Assembly: GCA_003725585.1 (NCBI GenBank)
Contig: RJMB01000038.1
Coordinates: 1 to 32,101 of the forward strand
DNA: 32,101 nucleotides
Source: Halostreptopolyspora alba
Lineage (GTDB): Bacteria > Actinomycetota > Actinomycetes > Streptosporangiales > Streptosporangiaceae
Direction of reading: 5' to 3'
The notes under the pieces are model-generated. The model ran no database searches. It had not been told where the DNA came from and saw nothing but the letters and a program-made list of their open reading frames with translations. Made by a program: the position numbers and the translations under genes. Positions 1-10,513 of this stretch are shown piece by piece (the first letter of the stretch is position 1; each line of letters begins with the position of its first letter).

Positions 1-79
1 CGCCGCAGGACCCGAAGATCCCCGGCCCCCCAGGCACCCGAGCAGGCGAGCGCCAGCGAGCCCAAACAACACCGCACCG
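1..79. other. Window edge downstream of folE
   Basis: This 79-base stretch follows the folE stop codon. Short open frames with GTG or TTG starts run off the edge on the minus strand, so the next gene of the folate block could begin here. Too little is visible to support any call. Confidence 0.3.
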
Positions 80-706
80 CTAGTGCCCCAGGATGAGGCT
101 CATGGCCTCCGCGCGGGTGCGGTCACGGTTGCGGAAGTCGCCGCGGACGGCGGAGGTGACCGTCTTGGCGCCGGGCTTGCGCACCCCACGCATGGTCATG
201 CAGAGGTGCTCCGCCTCGATGACCACGATCACCCCCCGGGGTTCGAGCGTGGTCTGGATCGCGTCGGCGACCTCGGAGGTGAGGCGTTCCTGCACCTGCG
301 GTCGTCGGGCGTAGACGTCCACCAGGCGGGCCAGCTTGGACAGGCCGGTGATCTGGCCCCTGTTGTTGGGGATGTAGCCGACGTGCGCGCTGCCGTAGAA
401 GGGCACCAGGTGGTGCTCGCAGGTCGAGTACAGTTCGATGTCCTTGACCAGCACCATCTCCTCGTGTCCGGCCTCGAACACGGTGGTGAGCACGTCCTCG
501 GGTCGCTGGGCGAGCCCCGCGAACTGTTCCTCGTAGGCCCGCGCGACCCGGGCGGGGGTCTCTTGCAGGCCCTCGCGGTCGGGGTCCTCACCGATGGCGA
601 GCAGGATCTCACGGACCGCCTTCTCGATCCTCGGCTGGTCGACACTCCCGTTGGTGGAGCTCACCAACGGGAGGTCGAGCTCGGCCGGTTCCTCGTGCGT
701 ACTCAC
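80..706 (-). CDS. folE: GTP cyclohydrolase I
   Basis: This enzyme converts GTP to 7,8-dihydroneopterin triphosphate, the first step of tetrahydrofolate synthesis, as a cytosolic homodecamer. The 208-residue length fits the family. The zinc ligands are visible as C96 in STCEHH with H98/H99, and C169 in [11 protein letters not shown]; the [10 protein letters not shown] segment that follows is diagnostic of bacterial type I enzymes. The first 25 residues are a variable extension. The GTG start at 706 overlaps the ftsH stop as GTGA, so folE is probably translationally coupled to ftsH. Folate genes directly after ftsH are a common actinobacterial arrangement. Confidence 0.97.
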   Translation of the reverse strand: MSTHEEPAELDLPLVSSTNGSVDQPRIEKAVREILLAIGEDPDREGLQETPARVARAYEEQFAGLAQRPEDVLTTVFEAGHEEMVLVKDIELYSTCEHHLVPFYGSAHVGYIPNNRGQITGLSKLARLVDVYARRPQVQERLTSEVADAIQTTLEPRGVIVVIEAEHLCMTMRGVRKPGAKTVTSAVRGDFRNRDRTRAEAMSLILGH

Positions 707-2772
707 GCCTGACCCTCGGACCCGCCGTCGCCGCCGGTCTCACCGTTGACGTTGCCGTGGCCGCCGGCGGGCTCGGAGTCGGCCGGCCAGGAGTCGCCGC
801 CGGACCACTCGCCCTGGCCGTTGCCGCTCAGCCCCTCGACGTCCTTCGGACCCATGACCGCGAGCTCCTTGGGCGTGCTCACCGGCGGCTGGTTGGAGGG
901 CTGTCGCTTGCCGTGACCCTTGTACGAGCCGCGCGAGGGGCGCTTCTCGATCGGCGCGAAGATCTCCAGGACCTGCTCCTTGGAGAGGGTCTCCTTCTCG
1001 AGGAGGTTCCGGACGAGGTCGTCGAGAACGTCGCGGTACTCGACCAGGATCTCCCACGCCTCATCGTGCGCGGACTCGATCAGCCGGCGCACCTCCTCGT
1101 CGATGATGGAGGCGATCTCCTCGGAGTACTCGCGGGAGTGCGACATCTCACGGCCGAGGAACGGCTCGCTGTTACCGCTGCCGAACTTGCGGGCGCCGAG
1201 ACGCTCGCTCATCCCGTACTCGGTCACCATGTTGCGCGCCAGGCTGGTGGCCTTGTCGATGTCGTTGGCCGCGCCGGTGGTGGGTTCGTGGAACACCATC
1301 TCCTCGGACGCGCGCCCACCCAGCATCATCGCGAGCTGGTCCATCATCTCCGAACGCGACGTGAGGAACTTGTCCTCCATCGGAACCGACATCGTGTACC
1401 CGAGCGCGCGTCCCCGCGGCAGGATGGTGATCTTGTGTACCGGGTCGGCGTGCGGGAGTGCGTGGCCCACCAGCGCGTGACCGCCCTCGTGGTAGGCGAT
1501 CACCTTCTTCTCGGCGTCCGACATGACCCGCGTCTTCTTCTCGGGGCCGGCCATGACGCGGTCGATCGCCTCCTCGAGCGTGACCATGTCGATCTCGTTG
1601 CGGTTGGCCCGCGCCGACAGCAGGGCGCTCTCGTTCACCACGTTCTCGAGATCGGCGCCGGTCATACCGGAGGTCCGGCGGGCGATGACGTCCAGGTCGA
1701 CGTCGTTGGCGACGGGCTTGCCCTTCGCGTGCACCTGCAGGATGCCCTTGCGACCCTCCATGTCGGGCCGGTCGACGACGACCTGGCGGTCGAAGCGCCC
1801 CGGGCGCAGCAGGGCGGGGTCGAGGATGTCGGGGCGGTTGGTCGCGGCGATGAGGATCACACCGCTCTTGACGTCGAAGCCGTCCATCTCGACCAGCATC
1901 TGGTTCAGCGTCTGCTCGCGCTCGTCGTGGCCACCGCCCATCCCGGCGCCCCGGTGACGGCCGACGGCGTCGATCTCGTCGACGAAGATGATCGCGGGGG
2001 CGTTCGCCTTGGCCTGTTCGAAGAGGTCGCGCACCCGCGAGGCGCCGACACCCACGAACATCTCGACGAAGTCCGAACCGGAGATCGAGTAGAACGGCAC
2101 CCCGGCCTCACCCGCCACGGCCCGGGCCAGCAGTGTCTTACCCGTACCGGGGGGGCCGAACAGCAGCACGCCCTTAGGGATCTTGGCACCCATGGACTGG
2201 AACTTGGCCGGGTTCTCCAGGAACTCCTTGATCTCGTGGAGCTCTTCGATGGCCTCGTCGGAGCCGGCGACGTCGGAGAACGTGCTCTTCGGGGTGTCCT
2301 TGGTGATCAGCTTGGCCTTGGACTTGCCGAAGTTCATCACCCGGGAGCCGCCACCCTGCATCTGGTTCATGACGAACAGGAAGATGGCGATGAGGATGAT
2401 CAGCGGAATGAGGCTGAACATCAACGACGCGAACATGCTGTCCTGCGGCACCTCGACGTCGTAGGAGCCGAGGTTGCCGCCGCCTTCCTCCAGGCTCTGC
2501 AGCTCGTTCGCGAGATCGTAGCCCTGGCCCTCGACCCAGTACGCTTCGTAGACCTCACCGTCGACGGTGGTCAGCTCGATTCGCTGCTCTTTGTCGATGA
2601 GCTGGGCGTTGTCGACCTGGTCGTTCTCGATCAGCTCGAACACCTTCGAGGTGTCGGCCTTCTCCGGCTCCGACCCGCCGCCCAGACCGGTGAACTGGAA
2701 GACAGCAATGAGCAGGAGGCCGATGGCCAGGATCCACGGCCACGGCCCACGGTACAAACGCTTGAGATTCAT
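703..2772 (-). CDS. ftsH: ATP-dependent zinc metalloprotease FtsH
   Basis: This membrane-bound AAA+ protease degrades misfolded or regulatory membrane and cytosolic proteins as a hexamer. In order it has a first membrane helix (about 13-30), an extracytoplasmic domain (about 35-110), a second helix (about 114-135), and a AAA module with Walker A GPPGTGKT at 206-213 and Walker B IIFVDEID at 261-268. The second region of homology, with the NRPD and RFDR arginines, is at about 312-329. The protease site is HEGGH at 428-432, with D504 as the likely third zinc ligand. A Gly/Ser/Pro-rich, low-complexity tail of about 80 residues follows the conserved part, as in other actinobacterial homologues. 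No strong ribosome site lies immediately before the ATG; an AGGAGGG sits about 30 bases upstream. Confidence 0.98.
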   Translation of the reverse strand: MNLKRLYRGPWPWILAIGLLLIAVFQFTGLGGGSEPEKADTSKVFELIENDQVDNAQLIDKEQRIELTTVDGEVYEAYWVEGQGYDLANELQSLEEGGGNLGSYDVEVPQDSMFASLMFSLIPLIILIAIFLFVMNQMQGGGSRVMNFGKSKAKLITKDTPKSTFSDVAGSDEAIEELHEIKEFLENPAKFQSMGAKIPKGVLLFGPPGTGKTLLARAVAGEAGVPFYSISGSDFVEMFVGVGASRVRDLFEQAKANAPAIIFVDEIDAVGRHRGAGMGGGHDEREQTLNQMLVEMDGFDVKSGVILIAATNRPDILDPALLRPGRFDRQVVVDRPDMEGRKGILQVHAKGKPVANDVDLDVIARRTSGMTGADLENVVNESALLSARANRNEIDMVTLEEAIDRVMAGPEKKTRVMSDAEKKVIAYHEGGHALVGHALPHADPVHKITILPRGRALGYTMSVPMEDKFLTSRSEMMDQLAMMLGGRASEEMVFHEPTTGAANDIDKATSLARNMVTEYGMSERLGARKFGSGNSEPFLGREMSHSREYSEEIASIIDEEVRRLIESAHDEAWEILVEYRDVLDDLVRNLLEKETLSKEQVLEIFAPIEKRPSRGSYKGHGKRQPSNQPPVSTPKELAVMGPKDVEGLSGNGQGEWSGGDSWPADSEPAGGHGNVNGETGGDGGSEGQA

Positions 2773-3116
2773 CTATACGGAACCCCGTCGGGTCCGTCCC
2801 TCCTGACCAGGCGGCCTGCTCCGAGCACCCGCGGGGGTAGACCGTGCGGGTAGGCGGGCGGGCGCGAGCTGGTGTGTCGCGGCCGGTCTCCCCTGCCCCC
2901 TCAGTGCGCCCCTACGGCCGCTGGAAGCGGGACCTATCGGACATGTATTCCCTACGATGCTGCGGGGATAATTGACGGTACACCCCCTCGTGACCGCACG
3001 CATTCGCGGCCAACGCCAGCGCTATTCCGTCATCCCACCAACGCCTACGGATGGCCTGTTGTTCCCGGCTCACCGATCACACCGGCGCGGACACGGTCCC
3101 TTTGGCCACGCGTGGT
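2773..3116. other. Intergenic region upstream of ftsH
   Basis: This 344-base stretch has no credible gene. It lies between the hpt stop and the ftsH start on the same strand, so it should hold the ftsH promoter. An AT-richer patch at about 2935-2980 is the likeliest promoter location, but no clean -35/-10 pair can be assigned. Confidence 0.5.
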
Positions 3117-3671
3117 TCAGCTCCCGTACACGTGCGGCGCGAGTGTGCCGATGAACGGCAGGTTCCGGTATTTCTCGGCGTAGTCGAGTCCGTAGCCGAC
3201 GATGAACTCGTTGGGGAGGTCGAAACCAACGTACTTGATCTTCAGGTCGACCTCGAACGCGAGTGGCTTACGCACCATCGTATAGATCTCGACCGAGGCG
3301 GGCCCACGCGAATTCAGGTTACCCACCAGCCAGGACAGGGTGAGCCCGGAGTCGATCACGTCCTCGACGAGCAGGACGTTGCGGTCCTTGATGTCGATCT
3401 CGAGGTCCTTCAGGATGCGCACCACCCCGGACGACGTCGTGCCCGCCCCGTAGGAGGAGACCGCCATCCAGTCCATGGCGCAGGGGTGGTGGAGCTCCCG
3501 TGAGAGGTCGGCCATCACCATGATGGCCCCGTTGAGCACACCGACGAGCAGCAGATCCTTGCCGGCGTAATCCACGTCGATCTCCGCGGCGATCTCCCGG
3601 TTCCGGGATTTGATCTGGTCTTCGGTGATCAGGATTCGTTCCAGGTCATCGCCCATGTCTTTGGCGTCCAC
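3117..3671 (-). CDS. hpt: Hypoxanthine phosphoribosyltransferase
   Basis: This purine-salvage enzyme transfers phosphoribose from PRPP to hypoxanthine or guanine, giving IMP or GMP in the cytosol. The PRPP-binding signature is clear in VLLVEDVIDSG, and the flexible-loop region carries the SSYGAGT motif typical of bacterial HPRTs. The 184-residue length is normal. The start is either GTG at 3671 or an internal ATG at 3656; neither has a strong ribosome site and the longer form is given. tilS lies about 100 bases upstream on the same strand. The tilS-hpt-ftsH order is widely conserved in Gram-positive bacteria and supports the call. Confidence 0.96.
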   Translation of the reverse strand: MDAKDMGDDLERILITEDQIKSRNREIAAEIDVDYAGKDLLLVGVLNGAIMVMADLSRELHHPCAMDWMAVSSYGAGTTSSGVVRILKDLEIDIKDRNVLLVEDVIDSGLTLSWLVGNLNSRGPASVEIYTMVRKPLAFEVDLKIKYVGFDLPNEFIVGYGLDYAEKYRNLPFIGTLAPHVYGS

Positions 3672-3773
3672 GCTTCACTGCCTCGCTGCTCGGCCCACGG
3701 TTGCTCCGGACGTTCACCAGCATAGAGGCGCCGGACCTGGAACCCGTTGCCGGCCGGGCCACGCCACTGCCGG

Positions 3774-4745
3774 TCACCGGGTGATCGTGATCCGTCCAGC
3801 GACACGCCGCCCGCGCAGCCCACCCGGCAGGTCCACGTGCGCCTGCCCGCGCCACTCCGTCACCAGCCGCTCCAGTTCGGCGACGTGGCCGGCCGTCAGC
3901 GCTCCGGCCGGACAGCCGGCCCCGATCGCCGCACGGCGCAACACCCGGGTGCGGACCGCGCGCGGCAGCTCGGCGAGCGCGTCCGCCCCCAGCTCGCCCC
4001 GCCCGCGCGCGACCTCCCGCTCGGCGCGTTCGGCCCAGGAGTCCAGGGCATCGGCGTCGTCGCGCAGCAGCCCGGCGGTGCGCGCCAGAGCCTCGGCGAT
4101 GCCGGGGCCGAGCACGCGTTCCAGGCACGGCAGAGCGTCGTTCCTGACACGGGAGCGGGCATAGGCGGGATCGACGTTGTGCGGGTCGCTCCAGGCCGAC
4201 AGACCCATCAGCGCGCACGCCGAGTGCACGGTGGACCGGTCGATCCCCAGCAGCGGCCGCAGGTAGCGCCCAGAGGAGACCGGCATACCGGCGAGCGAGC
4301 GGGCCCCCGAACCGCGGGCCAGCCGCAGCAGCACCGTCTCGGCCTGGTCGTCACGGGTGTGCCCCAGCAGGATCGCGCTGGCGCCCATACTCCGCGCCGT
4401 CTCCTCGAGCGCGGCGTACCGGGCCGAGCGCGCGGCCGCCTCGGGCCCGCCGCCGTCACCCACCGTCACGCTCACCGCGCGCGCCGGATCGAGCCCGAGC
4501 CCACGCAGGGTCTCGCGGACCTCGGAGGCGCGTTCCGCCGAACCGGGCTGGAGGCCGTGGTCGACCGTGATGCCCCCGGCACGCAGCCCCATCCGCGGCG
4601 CCACGAACGCGGTGGCCCCGGCGAGCGCGTACGAGTCGGCCCCACCGCTGCACGCGACGGCGACCAGGTCACCCGCTTCCAGCTCCGCGAGCGCCCGCCT
4701 CACGGCGGAACGCACATCGGCGACCTCGGGTGGGGGGCCGGTCAT
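3774..4745 (-). CDS. tilS: tRNA(Ile)-lysidine synthetase
   Basis: TilS attaches lysine to C34 of the CAU-anticodon tRNA-Ile, using ATP, so that it reads AUA. The PP-loop motif SGGADS is at residues 33-38, followed by ITVDHGL and the [12 protein letters not shown] segment that define the N-type ATP pyrophosphatase fold. At 323 residues it is a short actinobacterial form with a reduced C-terminal region. The ATG at 4745 is chosen because GGTGGG lies about seven bases upstream and the protein then starts shortly before the catalytic domain; the frame stays open further upstream without homology. The metalloprotease gene ends 34 bases upstream, which suggests co-transcription. Confidence 0.95.
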   Translation of the reverse strand: MTGPPPEVADVRSAVRRALAELEAGDLVAVACSGGADSYALAGATAFVAPRMGLRAGGITVDHGLQPGSAERASEVRETLRGLGLDPARAVSVTVGDGGGPEAAARSARYAALEETARSMGASAILLGHTRDDQAETVLLRLARGSGARSLAGMPVSSGRYLRPLLGIDRSTVHSACALMGLSAWSDPHNVDPAYARSRVRNDALPCLERVLGPGIAEALARTAGLLRDDADALDSWAERAEREVARGRGELGADALAELPRAVRTRVLRRAAIGAGCPAGALTAGHVAELERLVTEWRGQAHVDLPGGLRGRRVAGRITITR

Positions 4746-4779
4746 AGGCGCGACCCACCGCCGTAACCGAGGGAGAGGG

Positions 4780-5946
4780 TCACTCCTCGGGCGTGGCCAC
4801 GTCGGACCTGCCGCGCACCTGGCCGTTCCCCTCGGGCAGCGGCACGGGGCGCACGACACGGTTCACCCACGCATCGGGGTTACGGATCTCCTCCATGGTC
4901 GGAAGAGTCTCACGCGACTCCCACACCCGGTTGAAGTCGTCCATGCCGACCTTGGCGACGACCTCGCGCACGAACGCGGCGCCCTCCTCGTACTGCTTCA
5001 TCTTGAGGTCGATCCCGAGGAGCTGCCGGATGATCTTGTCGATCCGGTTCGCCCCCTCCCGGCGACGCTGGAAGCGACGGCGGATCTCGGCGACCGAGGG
5101 CACGACCTCGGGGCCGACGGCGTCCATCACGTAGTCGCCGTGCCCCTCGGCCAGGGTCATCACAGCGGTGATCCGGTCGAGGATCTCGCTCTGCCCCTCG
5201 TTCTGGAAGGCGTCGATGAGGTTGCCCTCGCCCCCGCGCATGACGTCGGCGACCGCCTCGCCCGCGGCGCGGAGCCGCTCCAGGAAGGCCGAGGCGTCCA
5301 TGTCGGAGGCGAGCAGGAACTCCTGCATCTGCTCCTGCACGTACTCGCGCAACCAGGGAGTCGAGGTGAACTGCGTGCGGTGCGTCTCCTCGTGCAGGCA
5401 CACCCACAGCCGGAAGTCCCGCGGGTCGACCTCGAGCTCCCGCTCGGCGTGCACGATGTTCGGCGCGACCAGGGTCAGTCGGCCCGTGGGCGCGGTGCCG
5501 TCGGGGTCCGGCGGCAGGAACAGCTCGTACTGGCCGAGCACCCGCCCGGCGAGATAGGAGAGCACCGCGCCGAGCTGCACCCCGGTGACACGGGAGCCCA
5601 CAGCCGTGGTGAGGCCGCCGGCCGCGGACCCGCTGAACCGCGATTCGGCCAGGCGGTCGATCATGGGTTCCAGGACCACCCGGAACCCGTCGACGTTGGC
5701 CTTGATCCACCCGGGGCGGTCGACGATGACCGCTGGCCCGGCCGGCTCGAGGGAGTTCATCCCGGTGAACTCGCGCACGTGCCCCTGCGCGGTGACCGAG
5801 AGCTCACGAAGATGGGTGACGGCTTCGCGGGCGTCCGCGAGGCTCACTTGGGGGCCGGGCCGCACGAGTCGGGTACCGGTATTGACGGCTACGTCCCAGT
5901 CGATCAAACTCACGCCCTCACAGTACCCATTGCGTGGGTGTTTCAC
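4780..5946 (-). CDS. DUF2342-type zinc-dependent metalloprotease
   Basis: This 388-residue protein belongs to the actinobacterial zincin-like family often called coenzyme F420 biosynthesis-associated or DUF2342. The HEXXH zinc site is HEETH at 185-189, inside the segment reading [14 protein letters not shown]. The family opening SLIDWD...[10 protein letters not shown] is at residues 13-31. Its physiological substrate is not established. The GTG at 5946 is preferred because GAGGG is well spaced before it; an internal GTG at 5913 (VSLIDWD) would fit family starts but has its purine run only about two bases away. No signal peptide is visible, so it is probably cytosolic. It lies immediately before tilS, a position conserved in many actinobacteria. 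Confidence 0.9.
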   Translation of the reverse strand: MKHPRNGYCEGVSLIDWDVAVNTGTRLVRPGPQVSLADAREAVTHLRELSVTAQGHVREFTGMNSLEPAGPAVIVDRPGWIKANVDGFRVVLEPMIDRLAESRFSGSAAGGLTTAVGSRVTGVQLGAVLSYLAGRVLGQYELFLPPDPDGTAPTGRLTLVAPNIVHAERELEVDPRDFRLWVCLHEETHRTQFTSTPWLREYVQEQMQEFLLASDMDASAFLERLRAAGEAVADVMRGGEGNLIDAFQNEGQSEILDRITAVMTLAEGHGDYVMDAVGPEVVPSVAEIRRRFQRRREGANRIDKIIRQLLGIDLKMKQYEEGAAFVREVVAKVGMDDFNRVWESRETLPTMEEIRNPDAWVNRVVRPVPLPEGNGQVRGRSDVATPEE

Positions 5947-6028
5947 CGGACCCTCGACGGATTTCCGGGATTCCTCAGGGGTGACCCCTCGGGGGAGGTC
6001 GCCGAAATCGGGGCGTCGAGCGGGGCGG

Positions 6029-6484
6029 TCACAGCGTCCGGGTCATGAACACGCTTTCCGGGTCGGGCCGGTAGTCGCCGAACGGCGCGCAATAGGTGAA
6101 CCCGAACTTCTCGTAGAGCCTCCTGGCGGGCCGGAAGAACGCGCCGGCACCGGTCTCCAGGCTCAGCCGGACGAGCCCCATACGGGTCGACTCGGCGATG
6201 ATGTGCCGAAGCAGCCGGGACGCGACCCCGCCGCGCTTGTACTCCGGGGCGGTGCGCATAGCCTTCACCTCAGCGTGCCCCGGGGCCAACCGCGCGATGG
6301 CGCCGCAGCCCACGATGGCCTCCCCGTCCAGGACCGACCAGAACGTGACGCCGGGCTGACGCAGACCGTCGAGGTCCAGGGCGTGCTTGCTCTCCAGCGG
6401 GGTGACCGCGCGCATCTCCCGGACATGCGCGTCGAGGAACGCCGCGATCTCCGGTCCGGAGAGGTCGTCGACGACAATTCGCAC
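6029..6484 (-). CDS. GNAT family N-acetyltransferase
   Basis: This 151-residue single-domain protein has the GNAT fold. The acetyl-CoA pyrophosphate loop is visible as EYKRGGVASRLL (the R-x-x-G-x-G/A motif), preceded by the beta strand AEVKAMRT and followed by the C-terminal motif RLYEKFGFTYCAPFG. These features resemble small cytosolic acetyltransferases of the YsnE/YjaB type. The acceptor substrate cannot be predicted. It lies 18 bases after the dacB stop on the same strand, so it is probably co-transcribed with the peptidoglycan enzyme. Confidence 0.9.
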   Translation of the reverse strand: MRIVVDDLSGPEIAAFLDAHVREMRAVTPLESKHALDLDGLRQPGVTFWSVLDGEAIVGCGAIARLAPGHAEVKAMRTAPEYKRGGVASRLLRHIIAESTRMGLVRLSLETGAGAFFRPARRLYEKFGFTYCAPFGDYRPDPESVFMTRTL

Positions 6485-6502
6485 GTTGGTCTCCCTACCG
6501 GG

Positions 6503-7888
6503 TTACGAGCAGCCGCACTCGGCGATCGCGCTGGCGAAGGTGTCGAGGGTGCTGCCCATGGCCGCGGGGTCGTTGGCCATGAACGCGAAGACCGCCGGCC
6601 GCCCGTTGGCGTCGTAGATCGTGCCGGCCAGCGTGCTTACCCCACTCAGCGTGCCGGTCTTGCCGCGGACCACCCCGGCTCCGGCCGAGGAGTCGCTCTC
6701 GCTGCCGTAGCGTTCGTTCAGGGTACCGGTGAAGTGGGCGGTGGGCAGGCCGCTGAGTGTGTAGTGCAGCTCGGGTCGGTCGGGGTCGGCCGCGACCAGC
6801 AGCAGCTCCACCAGGGCGCGCGCGGTGATCCGGTTGTTCACCGACAGCCCGCTGCCGTCCTCGACGTGGACGCCGCTGACACCGAGCTCCTCGAGCACCC
6901 CGCGGGTGGCCTCGGCCGCGCCCTCGAACGAGGGTTCCTCTCCCTCGGAGATGGCGACCTGGTGCGCCAGTGCCTCGGCCAGGTTGTTGTCGCTCTCCAA
7001 CATCATCTTCTCCACCAGGGCGGAGACGGGTGGCGACTCGACGCTGGCCAGGGTGTCGGCGCCGTCGTCGGCCTCGACGGGCTCCGGCTGCCCGGACACG
7101 TCCACACCGGCGTCGTCGAGCCGGTCGGCGAACGCGTCGGCGGCGGCCCGTGGCGGGTCGTCCTCCCGCTCGCTGTAGGGCCTGTCGGGGTGGACGCGCC
7201 CGCCGTCGACCATCAGGGCGTGCACCGGTGCGGTACTGCCCTCGTGGACGTAGTTCGACTTCCAGCCGGGTCCCGTGTCAGATCCGACGTAGCGGGAATC
7301 GTCATAACCGAGACTGACCGTATCCACTCCCGACTCCCGTAGTGTCTCCGCTGTCCGCTCGGCGAGGTCGTCCAACGTCGCCAGGCGCGGGTACGCGTCG
7401 GGATCGGCGCTGCCCGTGAGGGTGGGGTCGCCGGCACCAACGAGAATGATCCGGTCGTCGTGGCCGTTGACCACAGTGGTGCGCATGGTCGCGTCGGGGC
7501 CGGCGGAGTGCAGCACGGAGACCGCGGTGACGATCTTGGTCGTCGAGGCGGGAACCGCCTCCTCTCCGGCGTCCCGGTCGTAGAGCGTCGCACCGGTGCG
7601 CGCGTCGGCGACATAAGCGGACAGCCCGTCATCGACCCCGGAACCGGACATGGGATCATCGAGCTTGTCCGCGAGCCGATCGGGATCGATCGGTGCGGCC
7701 TCTGGTGCCGCCATGTCCGGCGCGTCCTCGGTGAACGCGGCGGGGAACGGCACCGTCGCCGGTGGGCGGGACTCGATGATGTCCAGTGCGACCACACCAG
7801 CCACGAGCACGAATACGTTGAGCGTGGCCAGGGTGAGGACCGCTCGAGCCCGCACCTGCCGCACCCCATACCTGCTTTCCGTTGACAT
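6503..7888 (-). CDS. dacB: D-alanyl-D-alanine carboxypeptidase/endopeptidase (PBP4 type)
   Basis: This penicillin-binding protein of peptidase family S13 trims or cleaves peptidoglycan cross-links outside the membrane. The catalytic motifs are all present: SxxK as STTK at 115-118, SxN as SDN at 299-301, and KTG at 410-412. The N-terminus has a basic stretch (about 1-15) and one hydrophobic helix (about 17-37), giving an uncleaved anchor or signal peptide, then an Ala/Pro-rich linker. The start is set at ATG 7888 because GGAAAG lies seven bases upstream; a TTG at 7903 would add five residues. It diverges from ppa with a 55-base gap. Confidence 0.95.
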   Translation of the reverse strand: MSTESRYGVRQVRARAVLTLATLNVFVLVAGVVALDIIESRPPATVPFPAAFTEDAPDMAAPEAAPIDPDRLADKLDDPMSGSGVDDGLSAYVADARTGATLYDRDAGEEAVPASTTKIVTAVSVLHSAGPDATMRTTVVNGHDDRIILVGAGDPTLTGSADPDAYPRLATLDDLAERTAETLRESGVDTVSLGYDDSRYVGSDTGPGWKSNYVHEGSTAPVHALMVDGGRVHPDRPYSEREDDPPRAAADAFADRLDDAGVDVSGQPEPVEADDGADTLASVESPPVSALVEKMMLESDNNLAEALAHQVAISEGEEPSFEGAAEATRGVLEELGVSGVHVEDGSGLSVNNRITARALVELLLVAADPDRPELHYTLSGLPTAHFTGTLNERYGSESDSSAGAGVVRGKTGTLSGVSTLAGTIYDANGRPAVFAFMANDPAAMGSTLDTFASAIAECGCS

Positions 7889-7943
7889 CGGAGAACTTTC
7901 CAACTACGTAGCGACAACAGTCGTAAGGGGAGCCAAGAACAGC

Positions 7944-8462
7944 ATGGAATTCGACGTCACGATCGAGATCCCTAAAGGCGAGCGGAACAAGTATGAGATG
8001 GATCACGAGTCCGGCCGGATTCGCCTGGACCGCATGCTGTTCACCTCGACCAGTTATCCCGCCGACTACGGGTTCATCGAGGGAACCCTCGGCGATGACG
8101 GTGACCCGCTCGACGCTCTGGTCCTGCTCAAGTACCCGACCTTCCCCGGTTGCCTCATCCGCTGCCGGGTCGTGGGCATGTTCCGGATGCGCGACGAGGC
8201 CGGTGGCGACGACAAGATGCTGTGCGTTCCGGCCACGGACCCACGGATGGAGCACCTTCGTGACATCCATCACGTGAGCGAGTTCGAGCGCCTGGAGATC
8301 GAGCACTTCTTCAGCGTGTACAAGGACCTGGAACCCGGGAAGTCGGTCGAGGGCGCCACGTGGACCGGGCGGCACGACGCCGAGCAGGAGATCGCCGCCT
8401 CGGCGAAACGGCACGAGGCGGCCGGCGGTCACGGCGACTCCTCGCACATCACCCGGGACTGA
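7944..8462 (+). CDS. ppa: Inorganic pyrophosphatase
   Basis: This soluble family I pyrophosphatase hydrolyses PPi to two phosphates and pulls biosynthetic reactions forward. The signature D-G-D-P-L-D-A at residues 52-58 and the early [11 protein letters not shown] segment identify it. At 172 residues it matches the usual length, with a short charged C-terminal tail. The ATG at 7944 agrees with the family N-terminus and is preceded by GGGGAG about 12 bases upstream. The divergent partner is dacB; a strong GC hairpin follows the stop. Confidence 0.97.
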   Translation: MEFDVTIEIPKGERNKYEMDHESGRIRLDRMLFTSTSYPADYGFIEGTLGDDGDPLDALVLLKYPTFPGCLIRCRVVGMFRMRDEAGGDDKMLCVPATDPRMEHLRDIHHVSEFERLEIEHFFSVYKDLEPGKSVEGATWTGRHDAEQEIAASAKRHEAAGGHGDSSHITRD

Positions 8463-8476
8463 CGGGTCGCCGACGG

Positions 8477-8498
8477 GGCGGGCGCCACGGCGCCCGCC
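8477..8498. terminator. Bidirectional hairpin between convergent genes
   Basis: Perfect 10-base arms GGCGGGCGCC and GGCGCCCGCC are separated by two bases. They lie 15 bases after the ppa stop and 27 bases after the stop of the convergent gene at 8525. There is no T-run, as is usual for actinomycete terminators. Confidence 0.75.
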
Positions 8499-8524
8499 AC
8501 TGGCTCCGGACGGTTCCCCGAGCG

Positions 8525-9130
8525 TCACGAGTCACCGTTGTCGCTGTTCACGGACGGATCAGCGACCCAGGACGTGGTGTCCTCGGGGGCCTGCTGGGTG
8601 ATCAGGTAGACGGCCAGGACCACGACCAGCAGCACACACGCGGCGACGACGAACCCGGGGATCAGGTGCGTGGTCGGACGCTCGTGGCACCGGGCCGAGG
8701 GCGGCACGGGAAACCCCCTCCTGTCGAAGGAGTCGGCCCGCTGCGCGATGTGGGCTCGGTACCCCGACAGGTCCGGCCCGGTGACACCACTGAGTACGCG
8801 AACTCGCAGGCAGGGTGGGCGTGACGTGCCGACGTCCGCAACCTCCGTGAGGCGGTCGGCCTCGACCACCCGCAGGTGACGCTCGCACTCGGCCTCGGCA
8901 ACGGCGAACAGCCACTCTCGGAACCTGCGCTCGTTGGGTAACCGGTCAACGTGCGCCCGGGTGACGATGAAGGTGTCGCGCAGCACGGTCTGCGCGACGT
9001 CGGCGTCACCGAGCATCCCGAAGCACATCTCGTAGAGCTCCTCGCCATAGGCGTCGAAGAGCCGGGCATATGCCTCGGAGGGGCGCACACGGCTGGAGCG
9101 CAGGGCGTGCAGCAGGTCCCGGTCCGTCAT
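8525..9130 (-). CDS. Membrane-anchored sigma-70 region-2-like protein
   Basis: The 201-residue protein starts like an ECF sigma factor. Residues 15-90 resemble region 2, with a core helix (YARLFDAYGEELYEMCFGML), DADVAQTVLRDTFIVTRAHVDRL, and a FREWLFAVAEAECERHLR segment. No region 4 DNA-binding helix-turn-helix follows. Instead there is a linker and one membrane helix at about 157-178, with a short acidic tail outside. This architecture recurs in actinomycetes as sigma-factor-like membrane proteins of unknown role. It may act as a decoy or as a membrane-tethered regulator, but that is inference. It is a single gene with no clear operon partner. Confidence 0.75.
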   Translation of the reverse strand: MTDRDLLHALRSSRVRPSEAYARLFDAYGEELYEMCFGMLGDADVAQTVLRDTFIVTRAHVDRLPNERRFREWLFAVAEAECERHLRVVEADRLTEVADVGTSRPPCLRVRVLSGVTGPDLSGYRAHIAQRADSFDRRGFPVPPSARCHERPTTHLIPGFVVAACVLLVVVLAVYLITQQAPEDTTSWVADPSVNSDNGDS

Positions 9131-9307
9131 GTTCCACGAATCTACGGTTTACCGCGATGAGGGACCATCACCTTTGCCGAAATAAGTAGCGATCTCACCT
9201 GTTTTCCCACGATTTGACGGATGTCCGCCGCGCTACCCCCGAACGGCACGCGGCACCACGAGTGGACTCCCCGGACCGAAACGCCCCGGAAGCGGGTGAC
9301 GTACGAC

Positions 9308-10108
9308 TCAGCGCCCGTTCAGCTGGCGCGCCATCGCCGCCGCGATCGTCTCCACCCGTGACCGAGTGAGTACCTCGGGCAGGCCCCCGAGGTACCGGAC
9401 GGCGTTCCGCGGGCGTGCGATGACCGCGTTCCCCGCCCGCATGACCGGCTCCGGCAGCCGTCCCACCACCATGATTACGGGAACCACGCTCGGAACCGGC
9501 GCACCAACCACACCGTGGGCGAGTCGTTCGAGCCGCTCCGCGCGCTCGACCGCCCCTCGGACGGCGCGGGCGGCCGGGCGTGCCCCGATCCGCCAGTCAC
9601 TCGAGCCACGTGACACCTGGTGCGCCCACGTGCGCGTGTCCAACAGGTACACTCCGCCCGGCCCCACAGCCACGAAGCGGCCCGCGTCATCGGGCACGAT
9701 CCGGTAGCCGTGCAGGCGCAGTTCGCGCAACAGCCGGTCGCGGCCGTAGGGGGCGGGTCCCCCTAGCCAGGCGGGGGCGGTGCTGACCAGAACGAAGCTG
9801 AGCGCGGTCAGCCCGGCGACCAGAGCGCCCGCTCTCCAGTGCAGGAAACCGGCCGCCATGACCCCGGCTGAGCAGGTGATGAGCGTCCGCACGGCCAGGC
9901 GCGCGAGCGTCGCCCCGGTCCCGGCAGCGGATTCTCTGGTGCGGCGGGCCGGTCCGGCGTCCTCCACCCTGTCACCTCCCGGGCCCGGCTCGACGGTCCA
10001 CGGGTCGCGGGTCCCGCTGTCCTGCCGCTCCGTCGCACGGGAACGGCAACCGGACGCGAGGGGGATTCTCTTGGTCCACCCCGTGACCTCGCAATGCGTA
10101 TGGGCCAA
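9308..10108 (-). CDS. Putative NERD-domain-like membrane protein
   Basis: This 266-residue protein has a polar N-terminus of about 75 residues, two hydrophobic segments (about 77-120), and a C-terminal domain reminiscent of nuclease-related (NERD) domains. The part reading GRDRLLRELRLHGYRIVPD, then FVAVGPGGVYLLDTRTW, resembles the NERD core where a restriction-endonuclease-like fold carries D-x-K; here that motif reads DTR, so the lysine is replaced. Catalysis is therefore doubtful. The N-terminal start is uncertain and the real protein may begin later, near the first hydrophobic segment. No operon partner is visible. Confidence 0.6.
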   Translation of the reverse strand: MAHTHCEVTGWTKRIPLASGCRSRATERQDSGTRDPWTVEPGPGGDRVEDAGPARRTRESAAGTGATLARLAVRTLITCSAGVMAAGFLHWRAGALVAGLTALSFVLVSTAPAWLGGPAPYGRDRLLRELRLHGYRIVPDDAGRFVAVGPGGVYLLDTRTWAHQVSRGSSDWRIGARPAARAVRGAVERAERLERLAHGVVGAPVPSVVPVIMVVGRLPEPVMRAGNAVIARPRNAVRYLGGLPEVLTRSRVETIAAAMARQLNGR

Positions 10109-10513
10109 ATTCCGGGCGGCCGAGGGGCGCTGTTACGGACACCGATGAGGGGATCGTCGACGTCACCGGCCCCGTGGCGCGGTGGGCAACGTTACGACGC
10201 CACACGCCCCGGTCAGCTTGACATCGCCTCCACGGCTTGATCTGCTGTCGACCATGCAGCCGCGTACGCACCTGACAACCATGCGGTCCCTGATGGCCTA
10301 CCGCCGTATGGCCGGTGCGTCGTGTCCGGCTCCTTCGTGTCGCTGTCGCCGCTGAGCGAGGCCCCGCGGAGCGCGCCCGCGCCGCTTCGCGCCTGATACT
10401 CCCGGCCGTCTCGGGCCCCTCACGGCTGCCCTGACCCCACGCCGGCCGAGCCATCGACCCCCGTGCGCCGACGCCGTCGACCCGGCGCCAACCACGAAGG
10501 ACCCAAGCGAGCA
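10109..10513. other. Intergenic region between divergent genes
   Basis: About 405 bases lie between the NERD-like gene and the cupin gene. A TTGACA hexamer at 10218-10223 points toward the cupin gene, but no good -10 box sits 16-18 bases after it. No RNA gene or convincing coding frame is seen. Confidence 0.4.

Noticed and set aside
757-2853. Very long open frame antisense to ftsH
   Set aside because: It mirrors ftsH on the other strand, a common artefact of G/C at third codon positions; its translation is rich in His, Val, Arg and Gly and has no family features.
2935-2975. SigR-type promoter for ftsH (GGGAAT with distal GTT)
   Set aside because: The minus strand has GGGAAT, but the expected GTT after 18 bases reads GCT; one half is not enough.
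4357-6048. Long plus-strand frame over tilS and the metalloprotease
   Set aside because: It is antisense to two well-supported genes and its translation lacks domains.
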